From Cyanoderma ruficeps (taxonomy: Eukaryota > Chordata > Aves > Passeriformes > Timaliidae), in contig VZDJ01007747.1 in NCBI GenBank assembly GCA_008694505.1, positions 30,112,574-30,176,573 of the forward strand: DNA of 64,000 nucleotides, read 5' to 3'. Positions 1 through 14,300 of this stretch are shown here, piece after piece (the first letter of the stretch is position 1; every line of letters begins with the position of its first letter). A program made the position numbers and the translations under genes. The notes under the pieces were generated by a model. That model saw nothing but the letters and a program-made list of their open reading frames with translations. It was not told the origin of the DNA and ran no database searches.

Positions 1-696
1 AGGTTGGAGTCTTACAATAATATTAACATTCTACTTTTAAAACAATTTGTGGAATATAATTAACCTTTTAAAAAATCTTTATCTTTAAAGATAAAGCCAT
101 TACCATTTCACACCAATATATGATTACATCATTTAAAACCCTATCACTGCCTGCATAAATGAGAATTATTCTCAGAGAGGAGAATAAGTAAGAACAACCA
201 ATGAGCTAATAGTACGGAATATGTTTCCCTATACCTCTGGAAGAACCTCAGGTGGTTTTCTCATTGAAAATAAGCATACCATAAATGCAATTATGATGAA
301 AGGAGGGCAGAATTCTTTCAGCCAGAAAAAAACCCACCAAAAACCAACAAAAAAACCCAAAAACAATTTGAAAGATTTGGAGGAAATATAAATATTCAAA
401 TCTAAAATCTACCCAAAGAAACAGTTAGAATTTTCTTTACAAAATGAGGTATATATTTTCAATTTTTCCTGATTTCAAAAATTACAATAACTCAAAATTA
501 TCTATATATCAAAATCATATACGCTGGATCACTTAGTTCCTTTTCGTTCGTTTGTTTTAGCTTTGTTTTTAGGCTAATAAAATAATTATTTGTACAAATC
601 TACTTCCACAAAACCAATGTCTAATACTGCCAGGATACACCTCATACCAGATTTCTTTAATGATTCATGAACAGTTGTTGCAGACAGCACTCCTGT

Positions 697-1300
697 ATTT
701 ATAGAATTTAAAATGAAGAGATCATAAGGTCATCTAGGTTTATCTTCAGTAAATCACAGGCTCTTAAATTTCACTAGTTTCCCTGGTATATATCCAAAAG
801 TCGTATTTGACTAAAGTGTATCTTCCAAACTACACTGAGCACTGATGTGAAGGCAAGAGGTGCAGAATCCAGTACTCCTGGTAATTGGTGCCAATATTTA
901 ATTGCTTGCACTGTTAAAAAATGTGTCCGATTTCTCATTTGAATTTGTCTGGCGTCCAGCCATTGCCTCTTTTTATGCTTTTCTTCACCAGATTAAAGAG
1001 CTCTTTTAGTACCTAGTATATTTTTCCCATGAAGGTACCTGTACACTGTAATCAAGTCACCTCTCAATCTTCTTGTTGATAAGGTAGACAGATTGAGCTC
1101 TTTTAGAGTCCCCCAGTAAGGCATTTTCTCCAGCCCTCAAATCATTTTTGCAGCTCCTTCCTGAGCTGTCTCCCATTTTTCACTGTCCTTTTAAAAAAGT
1201 GGACACTAGCGCTGATGAAATATTCCAGTAGCTGTCTCACCAGATCCTTATGCTCTTTGCCGTACTTATTCATCCTCTGAAGAAAGGCAGAGCTAGTCAG
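697..1300 (-). mobile_element. Ancient CR1-type LINE, 3' end
   Basis: Read on the plus strand this is the reverse complement of the 3' part of an old sauropsid CR1 element. Landmarks in order are a 'ggtcatctagg' start, 'gactaaagtgtatcttcca', a Leu-poor stretch ending 'ccattgcctc', 'gtaatcaagtcacctctcaa', 'agattgagctctttta' and 'atattccagtagctgtctcaccag'. These follow the order of the 3' end of ancient CR1 copies known from turtles and crocodilians. Divergence is high and the copy is noncoding. Borders are approximate. Confidence 0.8.
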
Positions 1301-3854
1301 AAGGCACCATCTGGTGAGGAAGTCTGACTGGTAGGGGGCAGATTTAAATACTTAAAGAGTAGCAGAGGGGAGGGTGGAATGGGCAAAGGACATTTAAAGA
1401 CTGACTTGCTAGACTATGATAATTTTTAGTTTCCCCAGGAGGTTAGTGAATTCTTCTCCCTTGGACTGCTATTGCCTGTGTTTAAAAAGGTGAATAGCAG
1501 CAGACTATAAAATATGGAAAATGAAAATTTCATTGGCATTACACATGAATAAGAAAAATCAGCATCTGCCTGCTGGAAAACACAGGACTAATGGGGATAA
1601 GGCAAGCAGGAGAAAAAAAAAAAAAAAGAAATGCCATAATAGTCAAATAGGAAAAGAAAAAATGCAGGAAAGAATATAAATGGGAAGAGGATTCCATGGA
1701 CCTAATTGATGTTGTAACCTATATTTAAAAAGCACTGGATTACTGAAGTCTCAGAATGCAGGTCCAGTATTGAAGCTAATGCCCACCCTGCAAAGCCAAC
1801 CCCTGAGAGGGGACACTGATGATTTTGCCCCACCTAGCTCTGCAAATTGCATTTCTTAGTGAAAGAGGCCTTTTAGAAGCTTATAAAGATGTTGAGTAAA
1901 GCACAGGATGTAGAATCCGGAGACTGTTTACTTATGCACCCAGCTGCTCCTAACTGCTGGGGTAGCTCATGAGAAAAAGACTGCCAGACAAGCATAAAGC
2001 TGGTTGGTGAGATCAGAGGAGGCAGTCCGAGTTGCAGACATAAAAGGCATGCAAGTCCAAGAGAGAGCTTTCAAATGACTTTCAGAAGCTGCAGAAGCCA
2101 AAAGCACTCTCTTCTCCCCTTCTGCAAGGACTAAAGCACTTGTCTCCATCTCTTCATTCAGCCATGCTTATTCATTCCTTTAGGATCTGTAGATTTGGTT
2201 TTTACAATGCATGGTGACTGAGGAATAAACTTGAAAAGTGCATGACAGCTCCAGTTGTTACAGCATGATCCTGCATACTACAGTGATGGTATTAGCCCAG
2301 GCAAAAATATACTGCCTGTGCTCTTCCCTGCCTCTGTATCTGTAGTAACACAAGCATTGGTTTGTCACTTTTTAAAAAATCATCAAAGTTATCAGTAAGA
2401 ATCCATTATAAAGGATACACGGCAAATAAAACATGATTTTGAACTCTCTTTCTGAAATTATGCTTATTTCTTATACTTTCAAGCAAGAAGAGTGCAACTA
2501 CTGTAATGCTGTTGTTAGTTTCTGAGTTATTTATAGAAACATTCAAACACCTAAGGCACATACAGTTGATTCCAAAAATTCAAAGCTTAGCTTTGTTGCT
2601 TAAGCCCTTTACTAAAGTTCCCATAGCAGCTGTCCATATAAACTTTATTATTCCATACCAACAAATTAGGCCACACAAAGAACATTAATTAAAAAATTAC
2701 ACTTTAGCTGCAAAGACAGAGAGGGTTTCTAGGATTTCAAAAGCCTTGCCAGGCCTAACCCAATGGTGTTAGTGAGGGAAAAAAAGGGAACATTAACATG
2801 GAAGTGTCTTAAAGCTCCTTAAATACTGAAACAGGAGATATGGTGTGAGATGCAAGAGAAGGAACCTTTCCTTGTTTGGAAACAGCCACTGCAGAGGAAT
2901 TTTTTCCCCTTTAATTGGCAATTAATCCCTTGAGCCTAACGCTAGCAAGTACTTGCCATACAAGTCCAATTCCCTCCACATTTTCTGTATAATTCAAGAT
3001 TGTTATAAAAGCCCTACATTCTCATGCTTCCAAGTCACTGTTACACTGTGTAAACATTCCAGGATGCACAATTTGAAAATAGAATACAAAATTACTATAA
3101 ATATTAGGAAGGTCTTTACTTTCAGGTGTTACTTTTAGAAAGTAAAATAGTGACACCGACAGAGGGTTCCTTCTTTCAGGGAATAACAAGGAAATACACT
3201 TAACTGTTAAATTATTGTAAGATAATGAAATGTAAAAGTAAATTTTTAAGCATTTATCATGAACATAAAATTGATATAAAATAAAATTGATAAAATTGAT
3301 TCTCCTTTTGAGAACTTAATTTTCTTTTATTTCCTTCTTTCTTAAAACAAAATATTAGAGAACTCTAAAAAACTTCATGTAGCTAGTCTTCTGTTATTCT
3401 AGCATGAAGAAGTAAAAGCTGTGGGTTTTGTTCAAATTTATACATCCTAAATTGTGTTCTATCCAGACAGATGCAGCATTCTTATAGAGGTATAATGCTT
3501 TGCACTTATTTTACTATTTGATAATTTGATTTTTTATTTCCAAAAAATATAACGATCCATCTTTTTTCTGGGCAAATTATTCCACCATGTAATTGAATTA
3601 TTAACTCCTCAAAAATCTTCTGTTCAAACATCAGACTTGCTTCAATAGTGATAAGTGTCCTTAACATGTTTGAAATAGTAACATTTTGTATTTAATTTGC
3701 AGCTACTATACAAGTTCACTAGATGACTTTCCCATTAGTTTTTGAAAGATGTACACCTTGCATTCAAGTACATGTTCATATTCTCTGATATGAATGTTTA
3801 TTTCAAAATTTCTTAGGAGCAGGAATGTGACATTGCACATAGAGAGTCAGAACA

Positions 3855-3965
3855 GGAGAGCAGAAGAATCCAGGTTTTATTCCTATTATTATCCCATCTG
3901 CTTTTTGACCTTAGCTAAATTACACTGAACTTGTGCTACCCCAATTTCCCTAGTTTAACATTGAT
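3855..3965 (+). repeat. MIR-like SINE fragment
   Basis: The stretch keeps the core order of a MIR element: a 'gaatccaggtttta' block, then 'tgctttttgaccttagcta' (the 'tgaccttgggcaagt' core), then 'ccccaatttcccta' near the end. Divergence is strong, as expected of an element older than the bird-mammal split. Family assignment is by eye from the consensus order. Confidence 0.6.
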
Positions 3966-6900
3966 ATCAAGATATTTCATTCCCTGTGTAACAAAGCTAA
4001 GTACTTCCTTATATAAAAATGTGAGAACCCTTAGCAAAATTGATTCAATGCAAATAAGCTAACGCAATGCTATGGTTGAGAATCTGAACAGAGAACTCTC
4101 AAAAAATGCAAAGGCAAACTCCCACAGCAATTATAAAGTAGGTCATATTGAACGTATGTGTTAATGCATGAAGGGGCATATACTTGCTCAGTAAAAATTG
4201 CAGTAGCTTTCAACAACCAGGCACACATGAGTTCAAATCAAATGCACTGTTTTTACAGCCTGAAAGTTGTATTTTCATTTAACAAGACTGTATAAAAGCA
4301 TTGTTTGCATTCTATCCAATTACTTGTGATAGTATGCTTTATTGATCAGTGTTTTCTTTCCCTTTATATTGGCCTTTTGGCAGCATATACGTAGATCTGC
4401 AATGACACTACTTCGTTTGACATTGTAATATTCCCTGTACAGCTGCATTTATATCATTTGCAGCCCTTTAGAATGACAATAACTCCCATGAAATCAAATG
4501 ATGAGCTATTATTATCACAGAAACATAATGAAAAATAACTAGCTTGGAAGCTGGATAGTAATATATTAGCTACCAACCCAAGCACTTCAAAACACAGGGT
4601 TTTTTTTAATACAGTAGATCCTAACTAACTTTATCTTCTCATTTATTCTTCTATTTGCAGTTCTAAAAATGTGTCTTGGAAAAGATCCATTTGTCAGTAA
4701 TTGTCAAATGAACATAAGGATGATCATATCACAGGTTCATCTACTTAAATGGTCAACAGCAGACACTTAGCCAGATGAGGAGCAGAGCATCAATACATCC
4801 AATGGAAAGTACTCAGAAACATATGAACATCTTGGGAAAAAAGTTGTACCATCACTACAGCATTTAATAGCTTTCTCTCAAATTTCGTAATACCCTTTGA
4901 ACAAATTCTCATAATATTTTTGGTAATGTGCTCTGCCCCAAGAAGAAATGTGTTTCCTGTTGTATATAAAAAGACAAAATTTCTTTTTCTGGAATATAAA
5001 TCCATGACAAAGAAGTGATTGATATCTAAATACAGACATTTATTTTAATAAACTGAACTTATCTCTCAATTACAGGAAAGATACATATCTATGTGGAAAA
5101 TCTTAGCCAAACTGTATTACATATTAACTTAGTTTTTGCTAATTGTGACTCTGTATATAATCCTAAGAAAGCATTTAGAATGTATTTAATGGGCTGGAGT
5201 TGTCTAAAGTTGTATTATCTCAAAAAGGGGGAGATATAAATGAAAAGCTGACTCAAAGACACACAACCACAGAATTTTTTAATGATGTGCCTCTGTGGAT
5301 TCAGTACATTTACTTCTGAAAGGTAACTCCATATGAACCATGTGGTTTAGAACTGATATCAAACTCAATGATGCTATGTGCTATCCACATCTGATGAATT
5401 TAAATTCACAATTTTCATAAAAGACAGTTTATTCATCATGAAGGCCAAAATCCCTCCTTTTTATTTGTGATTTTTTTTCCAGTGGAGTTGTCATTGTCTT
5501 TCATCTTGTACAATAAAAAAAACCCAGAATCAAAAAACTACAGTAGCTCCTTCTGATGTGGGGATTACACTGTACATGTAAAAACCATTTCCTGCAGGAA
5601 CTCTCTAAAATGCAAGTGAGTAATAATTGCCTCTAACTTTCTAGTCACGTAGGTGTGATTTGGAGATTAGAAACTGGTTAGCTTTTGAGATCCCCAGTTT
5701 TTACTTGCACAACTAAGGCAAACAGAAGCAAAACTGAAAACTTCGGAATTTTGCTTCAACGGTATGGTGGTACTGCTAAGCAAAGAAAATTGTTATGTCT
5801 GTAGCAAAGCTGATACCCCGAAGAGGTTTCTAGCAGGGACTTAATCATGAGCTATCTAGCAGAAGTACAACATCCACAGTGCCTAATTACTTAGATTATT
5901 CTCTCTGAGGTAACTAAAGCCTCCCACACTGTATCTCTCCTCTACAGAGCAGGAGCTATTCTTGTGCTGCAGTTGCTAATGCTTTTGAAAACTAGCAGTT
6001 CACTGGGGGGCTGGTTACTTCTGAATCAAAGCACATCCCAGGTGCTGTGTGAGGATGTGAAATATTGGCTACATCCCAGTTCCCAAAAACTTGAACAAAC
6101 TGCTGCACCACTCAGTCTAGCTATCCTCTTTCTAACACTGCACACAAAGCTCATGTGTCTTACAGTCCTTTGCCCTGGGGCGAGCTGATCAATCCAGAGA
6201 CATCTAGCAGCTAATGCATAAATACGTCTTTTCATTTCATTTTTTTCCCAATCAAAATCAAGACAGTGTCAAGGAAGAAATTCACTCACATATCTTTGTT
6301 TCAGAGATCCTCTTCTGTTGTTGTACTGGCCAGGCTTCAATTACCCTAATTCCAGTAGAAAGTTCCCAACACAAGCTCACGAGCTCACAAGCTCACAACT
6401 GTGGGGGTTTTTTTCACTGAAGATAATTTTGAAGGCAGATTACAGATTTCTTTCTCTTTTTGGAGAAAGAAAATGTTCTTTCATAATTTTGCACTGCAAA
6501 ACTGCTGGTTAAGAGTTAAAAAAAAAAGGCTAGTTTTTCGCAGGTTAAAACATTCAGATTAAAGGATTAATGTGAAAAAAATTATGTATAAACTTTGACT
6601 AGCAAGCAAATTCTGCTACAAAGTGTAACTGTAACTTCTATTATATAAACAGTCTCAGATACTTTTTCTAAGAAATTATATGTATCTGCTCTTGTCACAA
6701 TGGGGACTTATAATACTAGCATTTTACTGGAACTTCATGGAATCGTACTTGTGTCTTTTGAACCTTTTAAAATTACACTAAAAACTGATAAAAATATTGT
6801 ACTGTGCTAGCTATTTCTTTATAATTTTAAGAGTTTCTCAGTTGTTTATTTTGTTTGGGTTGGTTTGGGTTTTTAAAAGCTTTGAATCCCTCATAGTATT

Positions 6901-8224
6901 CACAACAAATTCAGCTTGATTTTAATGCTTCTGCAGTGACTACCGCAAAGCTGCTTAACTTTTACACTATAATGCAGTCAATGTATTTATAGTTCTTGAA
7001 AATGTCACATGGCAATGTTATGCCAGGGACAGCACATCTCAGAAACTCCTTAATATGTCTGCATTGTTTTATTCTATTTGTAGAGGCATTTTTGTCAGTG
7101 GCAATGAAGAAACAGAGCTGCTGCTGCAGCTCTTTCAAAAACATTCAAGCTTATAGATGACCCAAGGGGCTCACATTATGACATCCATATTTAATTTAAC
7201 AATAAATCATATTTTCATGGATAGAGTATTGCATTATAACCTCACTGGTTTATGTGCATGGGAATGCAGCAAAAGCAGGCTTGTATGTATCTACAACACA
7301 GACTAAATGATTAGTTCATGAGAGCAAGGTTGGAGTGTGCAGTGACAACAATAAATAAAAGGTTTTATAACAATTCTTAGAAGTCTGAGGGGAAAAGGAC
7401 ACAAAAAGCTATCCAGAAGGAACTGCGTTTAACATAAAGTTCCATTTTAAAAATCTTAACTGCACCACCTTGCTTACTGTCAGTTCTAGTTCTGCTCTGC
7501 ACTTCCCATTGCAGTCAGCACTCTCTGTATCTCATTTTCTCTTCTGCTTCATTCAAGCATATTTAAGGAGAAAATTAACACCAACTGAATCTTAAGCTTT
7601 ATCCATTCTTTTCTCCTCACAATCATTTCTCCTATTTGCCCTGCATCTTTTACTGCTGACCTTCTAGCTGACTCCAAATTAAATGTTCATATGTTTCGTA
7701 TTTACTTCCAAATCTAGTCCTGCTTGTTCACATTTATTCTTGCTCATCTCCCTCTTATTTGCCTCTGCTCATATCACATCGCATCATCCTCAATTTCCTT
7801 ACTTTCTATTTCTACTAACTTCAAGGCCCTACTTCTTGCAGCACTCTGCAACCTAAAATTCTTTTAATTCATTTTTCCCTCCCCATCAGCATTATTAATA
7901 ACCTTCTACTGGCCAGACTATGATGTAGTCATTGCTTTTCTCCATCAGCTGGCAAGAGTTTACCCATATTTCCATAGCTCTCCTCCATAGACTTTATAGA
8001 ACTACATTATCTTTTTTAGAAGGCTCCAATTTTCAAAACTTTCAACTTTCAAGTACTTTCAAATATCTTTTTTTTTTTTCTTTTTGGCAGCCTTGATCTT
8101 TGGCCAAGATGTCATCCTTAACATACATTATATAAAATTAAGAAAGAGCAACTGTAGTAAAAATCGTTTGACTACTCTGACCCATGTTCTCTTTTTACCT
8201 CTCATCCAGCTTTTTGTCCGTCAT

Positions 8225-8345
8225 CTCTTCATGCATTGTATCTAAATTAGATTTTCAGTTCCTTGGGGTAAGAAGACATCACTTTCATTTATCTCTAAAG
8301 CACCATGCATGCTTATGGCTCTGTTGAGGTGCTAAATATGTATAT
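8225..8345 (+). repeat. L2-like LINE 3' tail
   Basis: The order 'attagattttcagttcctt' then 'ggggtaag', 'tctctaaagcaccatgcatg' and 'gaggtgctaaatat' resembles the conserved L2 3' end (the 'agattgtaagctcctnggggcaggga ... aggtgctcaataaat' type). The pyrimidine-rich 7.5-8.2 kb stretch before it may be more of the same element, but this is too decayed to assign. Confidence 0.5.
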
Positions 8346-11300
8346 CCACATTTCTTAAAATATTGATATTTTTATCTATTCATATATTGCAGAAGCAACG
8401 TGGCAGCAGTTGTACACATTTATAATAGCAATGATATGATTTATAGTAGCTGCATGCTGCTCTCTATTTCCTAGTTCGTATTTACATTGCTCTTCCTCGT
8501 CTTTTTAACTAACTAAAAATAAAAATCTCAATTTTCTGTGACAGTGTTGACGTACCAATTCAGGACTGCTCCCGCCCTCCAAAATCTTGTAAGTTAAATA
8601 GTCCTGATGACAGTAAAAACTTTAGGAATTTTGATCACGTAGCTTGAGAGGCACTGAAGTACTCTGATTTTCAGAGTATTAGGGCACAATTTCTAAAACA
8701 CAAGATCCTGAAAATGGAAGATCCTTATTATTTTGAAAATTTTGGATGATAAAATTAACATAATTAGTGTAAATATGTATCTTAAAAGCTAGGAAGGTTT
8801 TTAATAAAAAGGTATTAAATGGCGATATTATCAATCTAATTGCAACATACTAAAATATTTCTAATAGTAAGTGCAATAACAAACTGTAGATATACTCTCC
8901 TTTGTAGTCAAGCATGTTTATTTCTTGGTTAGTCAAAAAAGTAAGTAGATGTTTAAATCCCACAGCTGCATCTGCATAGTGTCCAGTCATGACTCAGAGC
9001 CCCTTGCATGAATGAGTCTGTACTAATAATTTCAAAAGTTAGCTCAAAAGATAAGGAATTATCATAGAGTAGACACTGTGTGCAAAGCAATTAAACCGTT
9101 ATGCTTGATGTAACACTTAATAAATGGTTAAGCATTTAAGCACTGAATTAACTGAACATCTTTGAGTATCCTGCTTTGCATCAATGTGAGCTGAAAACTT
9201 GAAATGGATTGTTCATTCATGGGTCATTACATTTGGAGTGGCCTTGACAAACTGTTTACTCAGAGTAGCAGGTACAAAGTCATATGGGGATAATGTTACT
9301 GACATTTCTTCTTAGGGTGCCTACAGCTGATGGGTTTAATAGCCATATTATCTTTGTACAGAGGGACCCATTCCAGCCAGCATTTCACCATGCTATTTTA
9401 CTGGATAAAATGATAAACTTAATGTCAAGCTGCATATATAACTAAACCTGTGTAAGGCTGCACTAATTACACTCAGGCCACATACACATTAAAAAGTATT
9501 TTTGGACCAAGCAAATGGTAAAGGCAAATTTTACTCAACTCTTGATGTCTTCCAATAAGCATCTACCTCCAAGCTACTCCCACAGTTTTGTTAATAGGCA
9601 TAAAGAGACGTGTGTCAACAAACGCATTAAAGTGGGATTCATCAGACCTACCCTAAATATTTACTTCAGGATAAGCCATTGTACATTCTAAAACATTGTC
9701 AAACAACTAGATTTGGTAAATGAATTCCATTTCACCAAACAGGGGGAATTCTGTGTTTATTAATTTCTTCGCACCTTCAGAGAAAGTCAAATCCAGATAT
9801 CTTGTCTACAAACCTAAAAGTAAGCAAAACTCCTTGATAAAATTCCTGTCCAATGCCAACTATAATTTTCCAGACATGGCTTGGGGCTAGATATGGAACA
9901 GCCCAGGAAATGGTCCCTGAAGACAGCTGGTAGATGGCCTGCCTGCTTCACAGAGAAAGAGGACCTATCAATTGGTTTCAGTGCTGGAAAAATTTGGTCC
10001 TGTGCATCTTCTACTTAGTTGTAGACAAAGAGGTAATTGGCATGGATTTTTGCATAATTGCATCTCTAAATGAAAAGGAAGAAGATAGAAAGCTTGTAAG
10101 CAAACATTTTAACAAAAACGAGGATAAAATAAAGAATATAAACAGCAAAAGTAAAAAAAATAAGCATGAAAATTTAAAAAATCATTGAACTATGATATGA
10201 CTTTCATGACTACAATCACTTAGGACACATAAAACAGGGATACTAACTCTTACCTAAATGAACTGACAGTAAATTACTATAGAGAATACTACCAACAGAA
10301 GGAAGGTAAGGAAGGAATTTCCAGAAGGTTGGAAATTGGACCAATACAAAAACTATAAGTAAAGCATAAAAACAGAGCTTTGCTAGTTCTGAACAGTTTT
10401 GACCACCTTGACACAAAGGCGAAACTGAGTTATAATGACTTAATGGCTGTGTGCAGAAATTAGTTGTTACATTGACCTCACTGTGTGTGGCAGGTTGTAT
10501 TCTGTAAGGGTATAATGAGATGCAATGGTCAGATTTTTAGGTGTAGTCAACTTTACATCCTGCACAATGAGAAGTATGAATGATAAGTACTTTCTAATGT
10601 GGTTGCTCTGCTCAATGAAGAACTTTGACCTTACAGAACAAGTTTAGGAACAATGTATGTATGGAGCACCTTTTCTTTTGTTTCCACAACAAGATTAAAA
10701 TTACTTGTTTTCCTTTCAGCTAAATATTTTTTTCTAATCACATCACTTTATTCTGATTTATGTAAGTTTTAGCTTCAAGAATCATTGGTCATTGCTGAAT
10801 GCAAATAAGCAGAGAATAAAAATATATTAGGTTTGCACAACTGATCTTTCATGATTTAAGTGTTGACTTTTAAAATTTCCTGTAAAATCAGTCTGAAATA
10901 CTTCCATCATTGACTGGCATCAAGCAGAGCAGGGTCATTTTGGGAAAACCCATTCTCTGTGGTGTAAATTATAGGGTTATTATATGTATCCTAGAACAAG
11001 AGAGAGCAGAAGTTTTATTCAGAACAGATGTAAGAAAGCCCATAAAATCAGATGCATTACCCTCTATCTTTTCTAAGCTACAAACTAAAACTAGTTTTCA
11101 TCAAATTGCACTGACCCTATTAACTTAATTTTCCATGAAGTGACCTTTTATGACTAACAATGGAAAAGCAAAACTGTGCAAATATCCATGAACACAGTGA
11201 AATGACTTATTTTAATGAGAAGACTAAAATATCTTTCTGCATTAGCATCTGCTTATTGTCACTGCTCCTTAACCCCTTGGTACTGGCAGTCACCACACAT

Positions 11301-14300
11301 CTCCTTGCCAGGAGTAGATGTATGCCAGGAAAGCTTTACTGCTGGCATCACAAAGATAATTTCTGGAGCTCAAAAGATATAACACTGGTGTGTCATTTCA
11401 AATAGTAAAACAGATATCAAGTACAAAGATAGTAGGAAAACACTAAGGCTCCTACTCTTTATAGCCAGCATGAAAAAATTAAATTACAAATGCCAAGGTG
11501 ACTTGTTTATTTATATCTTGTACAATACCTTATGCCATCCAGATGGGCTCCTCAAGAATCTTCTGCAGAATTCATAGAGGTTCTATCAAACTGAGCTATA
11601 GACACTAGTCCACAGTGTTCTTTCCAAATGTTACCACAACTGAATCAGAGTTTAGCAGGAGTTTTTGCACGTTAAAACTGCCTTCTAAGCTCGGGTACCA
11701 ATACTGGGGCTATACCTCTTTAACAACCACCTAAACAACATAAGGCCCATTGGTAATGATCACTCAGTCTCCAAATGTTCTGAAGCAATAATTTACATGA
11801 ATATTGATGGTCTCAATAATGCTTTTGGATCTCCAGTCACCTCTGTTTTTTGAGGATTAAGACAAACCAAACTGATACAGGGAGCAGGATGCCATTTCCC
11901 AGGTAAATATTGGTTTTGCAGTAAGAATTGACTCCTGAAAATATTAAAGGAAACCAAAAAGGGTTAATAATAATTTTGTTACATTTTAACACTTGAAGCA
12001 ACCTCACTGCACATTTTCTCTGTTATGAAATGCAAATATTTTCTCTCAAGTGCATTATGACTACTGTTACAAGACCCCAGAGCTGGCAAAAATGCTCAGC
12101 ACACAAAATCTTCCAACCAGGCACATAAATGAAATGAGGATGCAAATTTCCAAAATAGATCAGTGGACAGCAACTCCACAGGAAAAACATAATTCTGATG
12201 GGTGCTGGTCACATGAGAATATAATCTTTTCATTTAAATGCCTGAATGGCAGCCTGACTGCATGTGCAAGATACAAGTGTGTTGGAAAAAACCTGACGCT
12301 TGAGAGCCTTTCAGGTAGATTTGTTCTAATGAAAGCTTGTTCTAATTCTCCTTGAGAATTGTGTCTTTTAAAAACTTCAGTGCCACACTCAGCAAGGTAA
12401 CTAAGCTGATCTCTTAAGTTTTGAATTTGGTTAGCTGGATTAGCTGTTTCCTCTAGAATGTGCCATTCTTCATCACTCTGCCCGGATCGGGACAAAGACA
12501 CTATCAGTGTATTCAACTTTTCAGTGGTGTGAATTCAATGTTTCACTCATTAGATCTATAGGATATTTAAGGCTTTTCATTGGGTTCTACTAGATTTTAG
12601 ATGGAGTTTGAGGTACTGTTTCCTTTAGCCACCAACCTGAATGGTTTGACAATAATCTATCCGAGAAACCATCTCTTTTATACTGCCACTGCTGCGGACT
12701 GCTCAGTCCTTCTAACTGCAAGAAGGAATTAGCTCACCTCTCTAAAAGCTCATGACTTCTAACCTTTCTTGTCCCCTCTTCTAAGACAGAGATCAACTTT
12801 AATTTCCTGGATGTGTTGTTAAAGCTGGCCAGTAACTGGAGATGTATTTCTAGAGGCTTAAAAGGAATTCACCTTTCTGCACAGATTTAGCGGTAGCTGA
12901 CATGAATATGTTTCCTAAAGGACTATTTTTATGCTGCTGAGAGGTCACTGTAAGTTTAAATATCAGGATACTTTAAGCCCTTAAATAGGCATTTTTAATT
13001 TTGCTTACATCCAAACACAACTGTATTGCTTTTAAACCTTCTGAAAACACTAGGTATTGAAATACACATCATAAGCTCTGGTTCAAAGAGTATCAATTAG
13101 CTTGCTCTTTTACTTGAACTATCTGGTTTAGTGCAGTAATTGGAAAAGGCCAACAGTGGCCTTGAATTACTATTTGTTAAGCTAAGAGGCTCCAGACAGG
13201 AATAGATCTCTCTTGTGCTGGTGGAATGTAGAAATCAGCCAGTCTTTGCTTCAGAGGGCTGAGTTTGGTTAAATATACCAAGTGTTTAATAGTCTGAGAA
13301 ACCTAAATTTGATCAAATTTTTGTGGGTCTTAGACTATCACATATCCTTCTGAGACATAGGTGCTTGTGAAATATCTATCCCAAGGCCTTGCTGTATTGA
13401 AACACAGAACTGAGAAATGTCTACAGAAGTAGAAAACACAGCAGAAAGTAGGAGGAGGAAGACTAAATTACAAAGATTAATAAAATGTATGCTTAGGAGG
13501 TTATGTATGGCTTAGAACATTATTCTTAACAGTTTCTGAACCAGAGATTTTGTCTAATCCAAAGCAGGAAATTTGTTCTATACTTCAATTATATAATATA
13601 TTCCTTGGTATTTTCAGGTTCAGCTTACAGTGTATTGATGTTTGAAAATGCCAACACAGAATGCCACACCACCTTCTTCTTAAAAAGACAGTATTAGACT
13701 TCAACTTAACCCAACTTCAAATGACTGATCTTAGGGATTCCTGCCAAATAGCCTTTTTAAGACAACATTTACTGCAGCAATCAATTATGAACCCCAGATT
13801 TAGACAGTGCCTTCTCCTAAACAAACAGGTGCATACACATCCCTTAGCACAGCAAGACTCAATAAGATTGTTTACAAAGTAATTCACAATAAATCGCTCG
13901 TGCAGTTTGCTTTTCCTTCTGAATGCAACACCAGAAAACACATTGAATTCTTAGGAGATACGTGCCTGTGAATGCACCGATGCAAAAGAGAAAGGAATAT
14001 ACTAGAATTTAAATTTTGAAAAGCAAATTCTTGCAATTTGCAATTGCAATTAGCAGCAAATACATCTTGTTACTCCAGCTTTTGAATGGGGTTCTATTTG
14101 TCTTCAGTGGGACTGGTTGTGTGTTAACTCTTTGCTGATGAGACTACAAGGTTTACTACATAAGCTTAAACTGAGAAAAAAGAAATTCTTTGCTAATATG
14201 GGATCCTGTCATCCTCTCATATTCAACCCCTACCTAGAAGACACCAGCATTTCTCATCCTGATTTCCAGATTATAAATTATATAGTACAATTTATAACAT

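Noticed and set aside
5581..5620. Minus-strand GNGFYMYSV, recalling the GH1 nucleophile motif TENGF
   Set aside because: The catalytic Glu is not there and the flanks do not match.
6785..6830. Minus-strand peptide STVQYFYQF, similar to the GH1 'FFAVQYYTTRL' segment of GBA3
   Set aside because: Only a few residues agree, there is no flanking homology and no splice context. Chance similarity.
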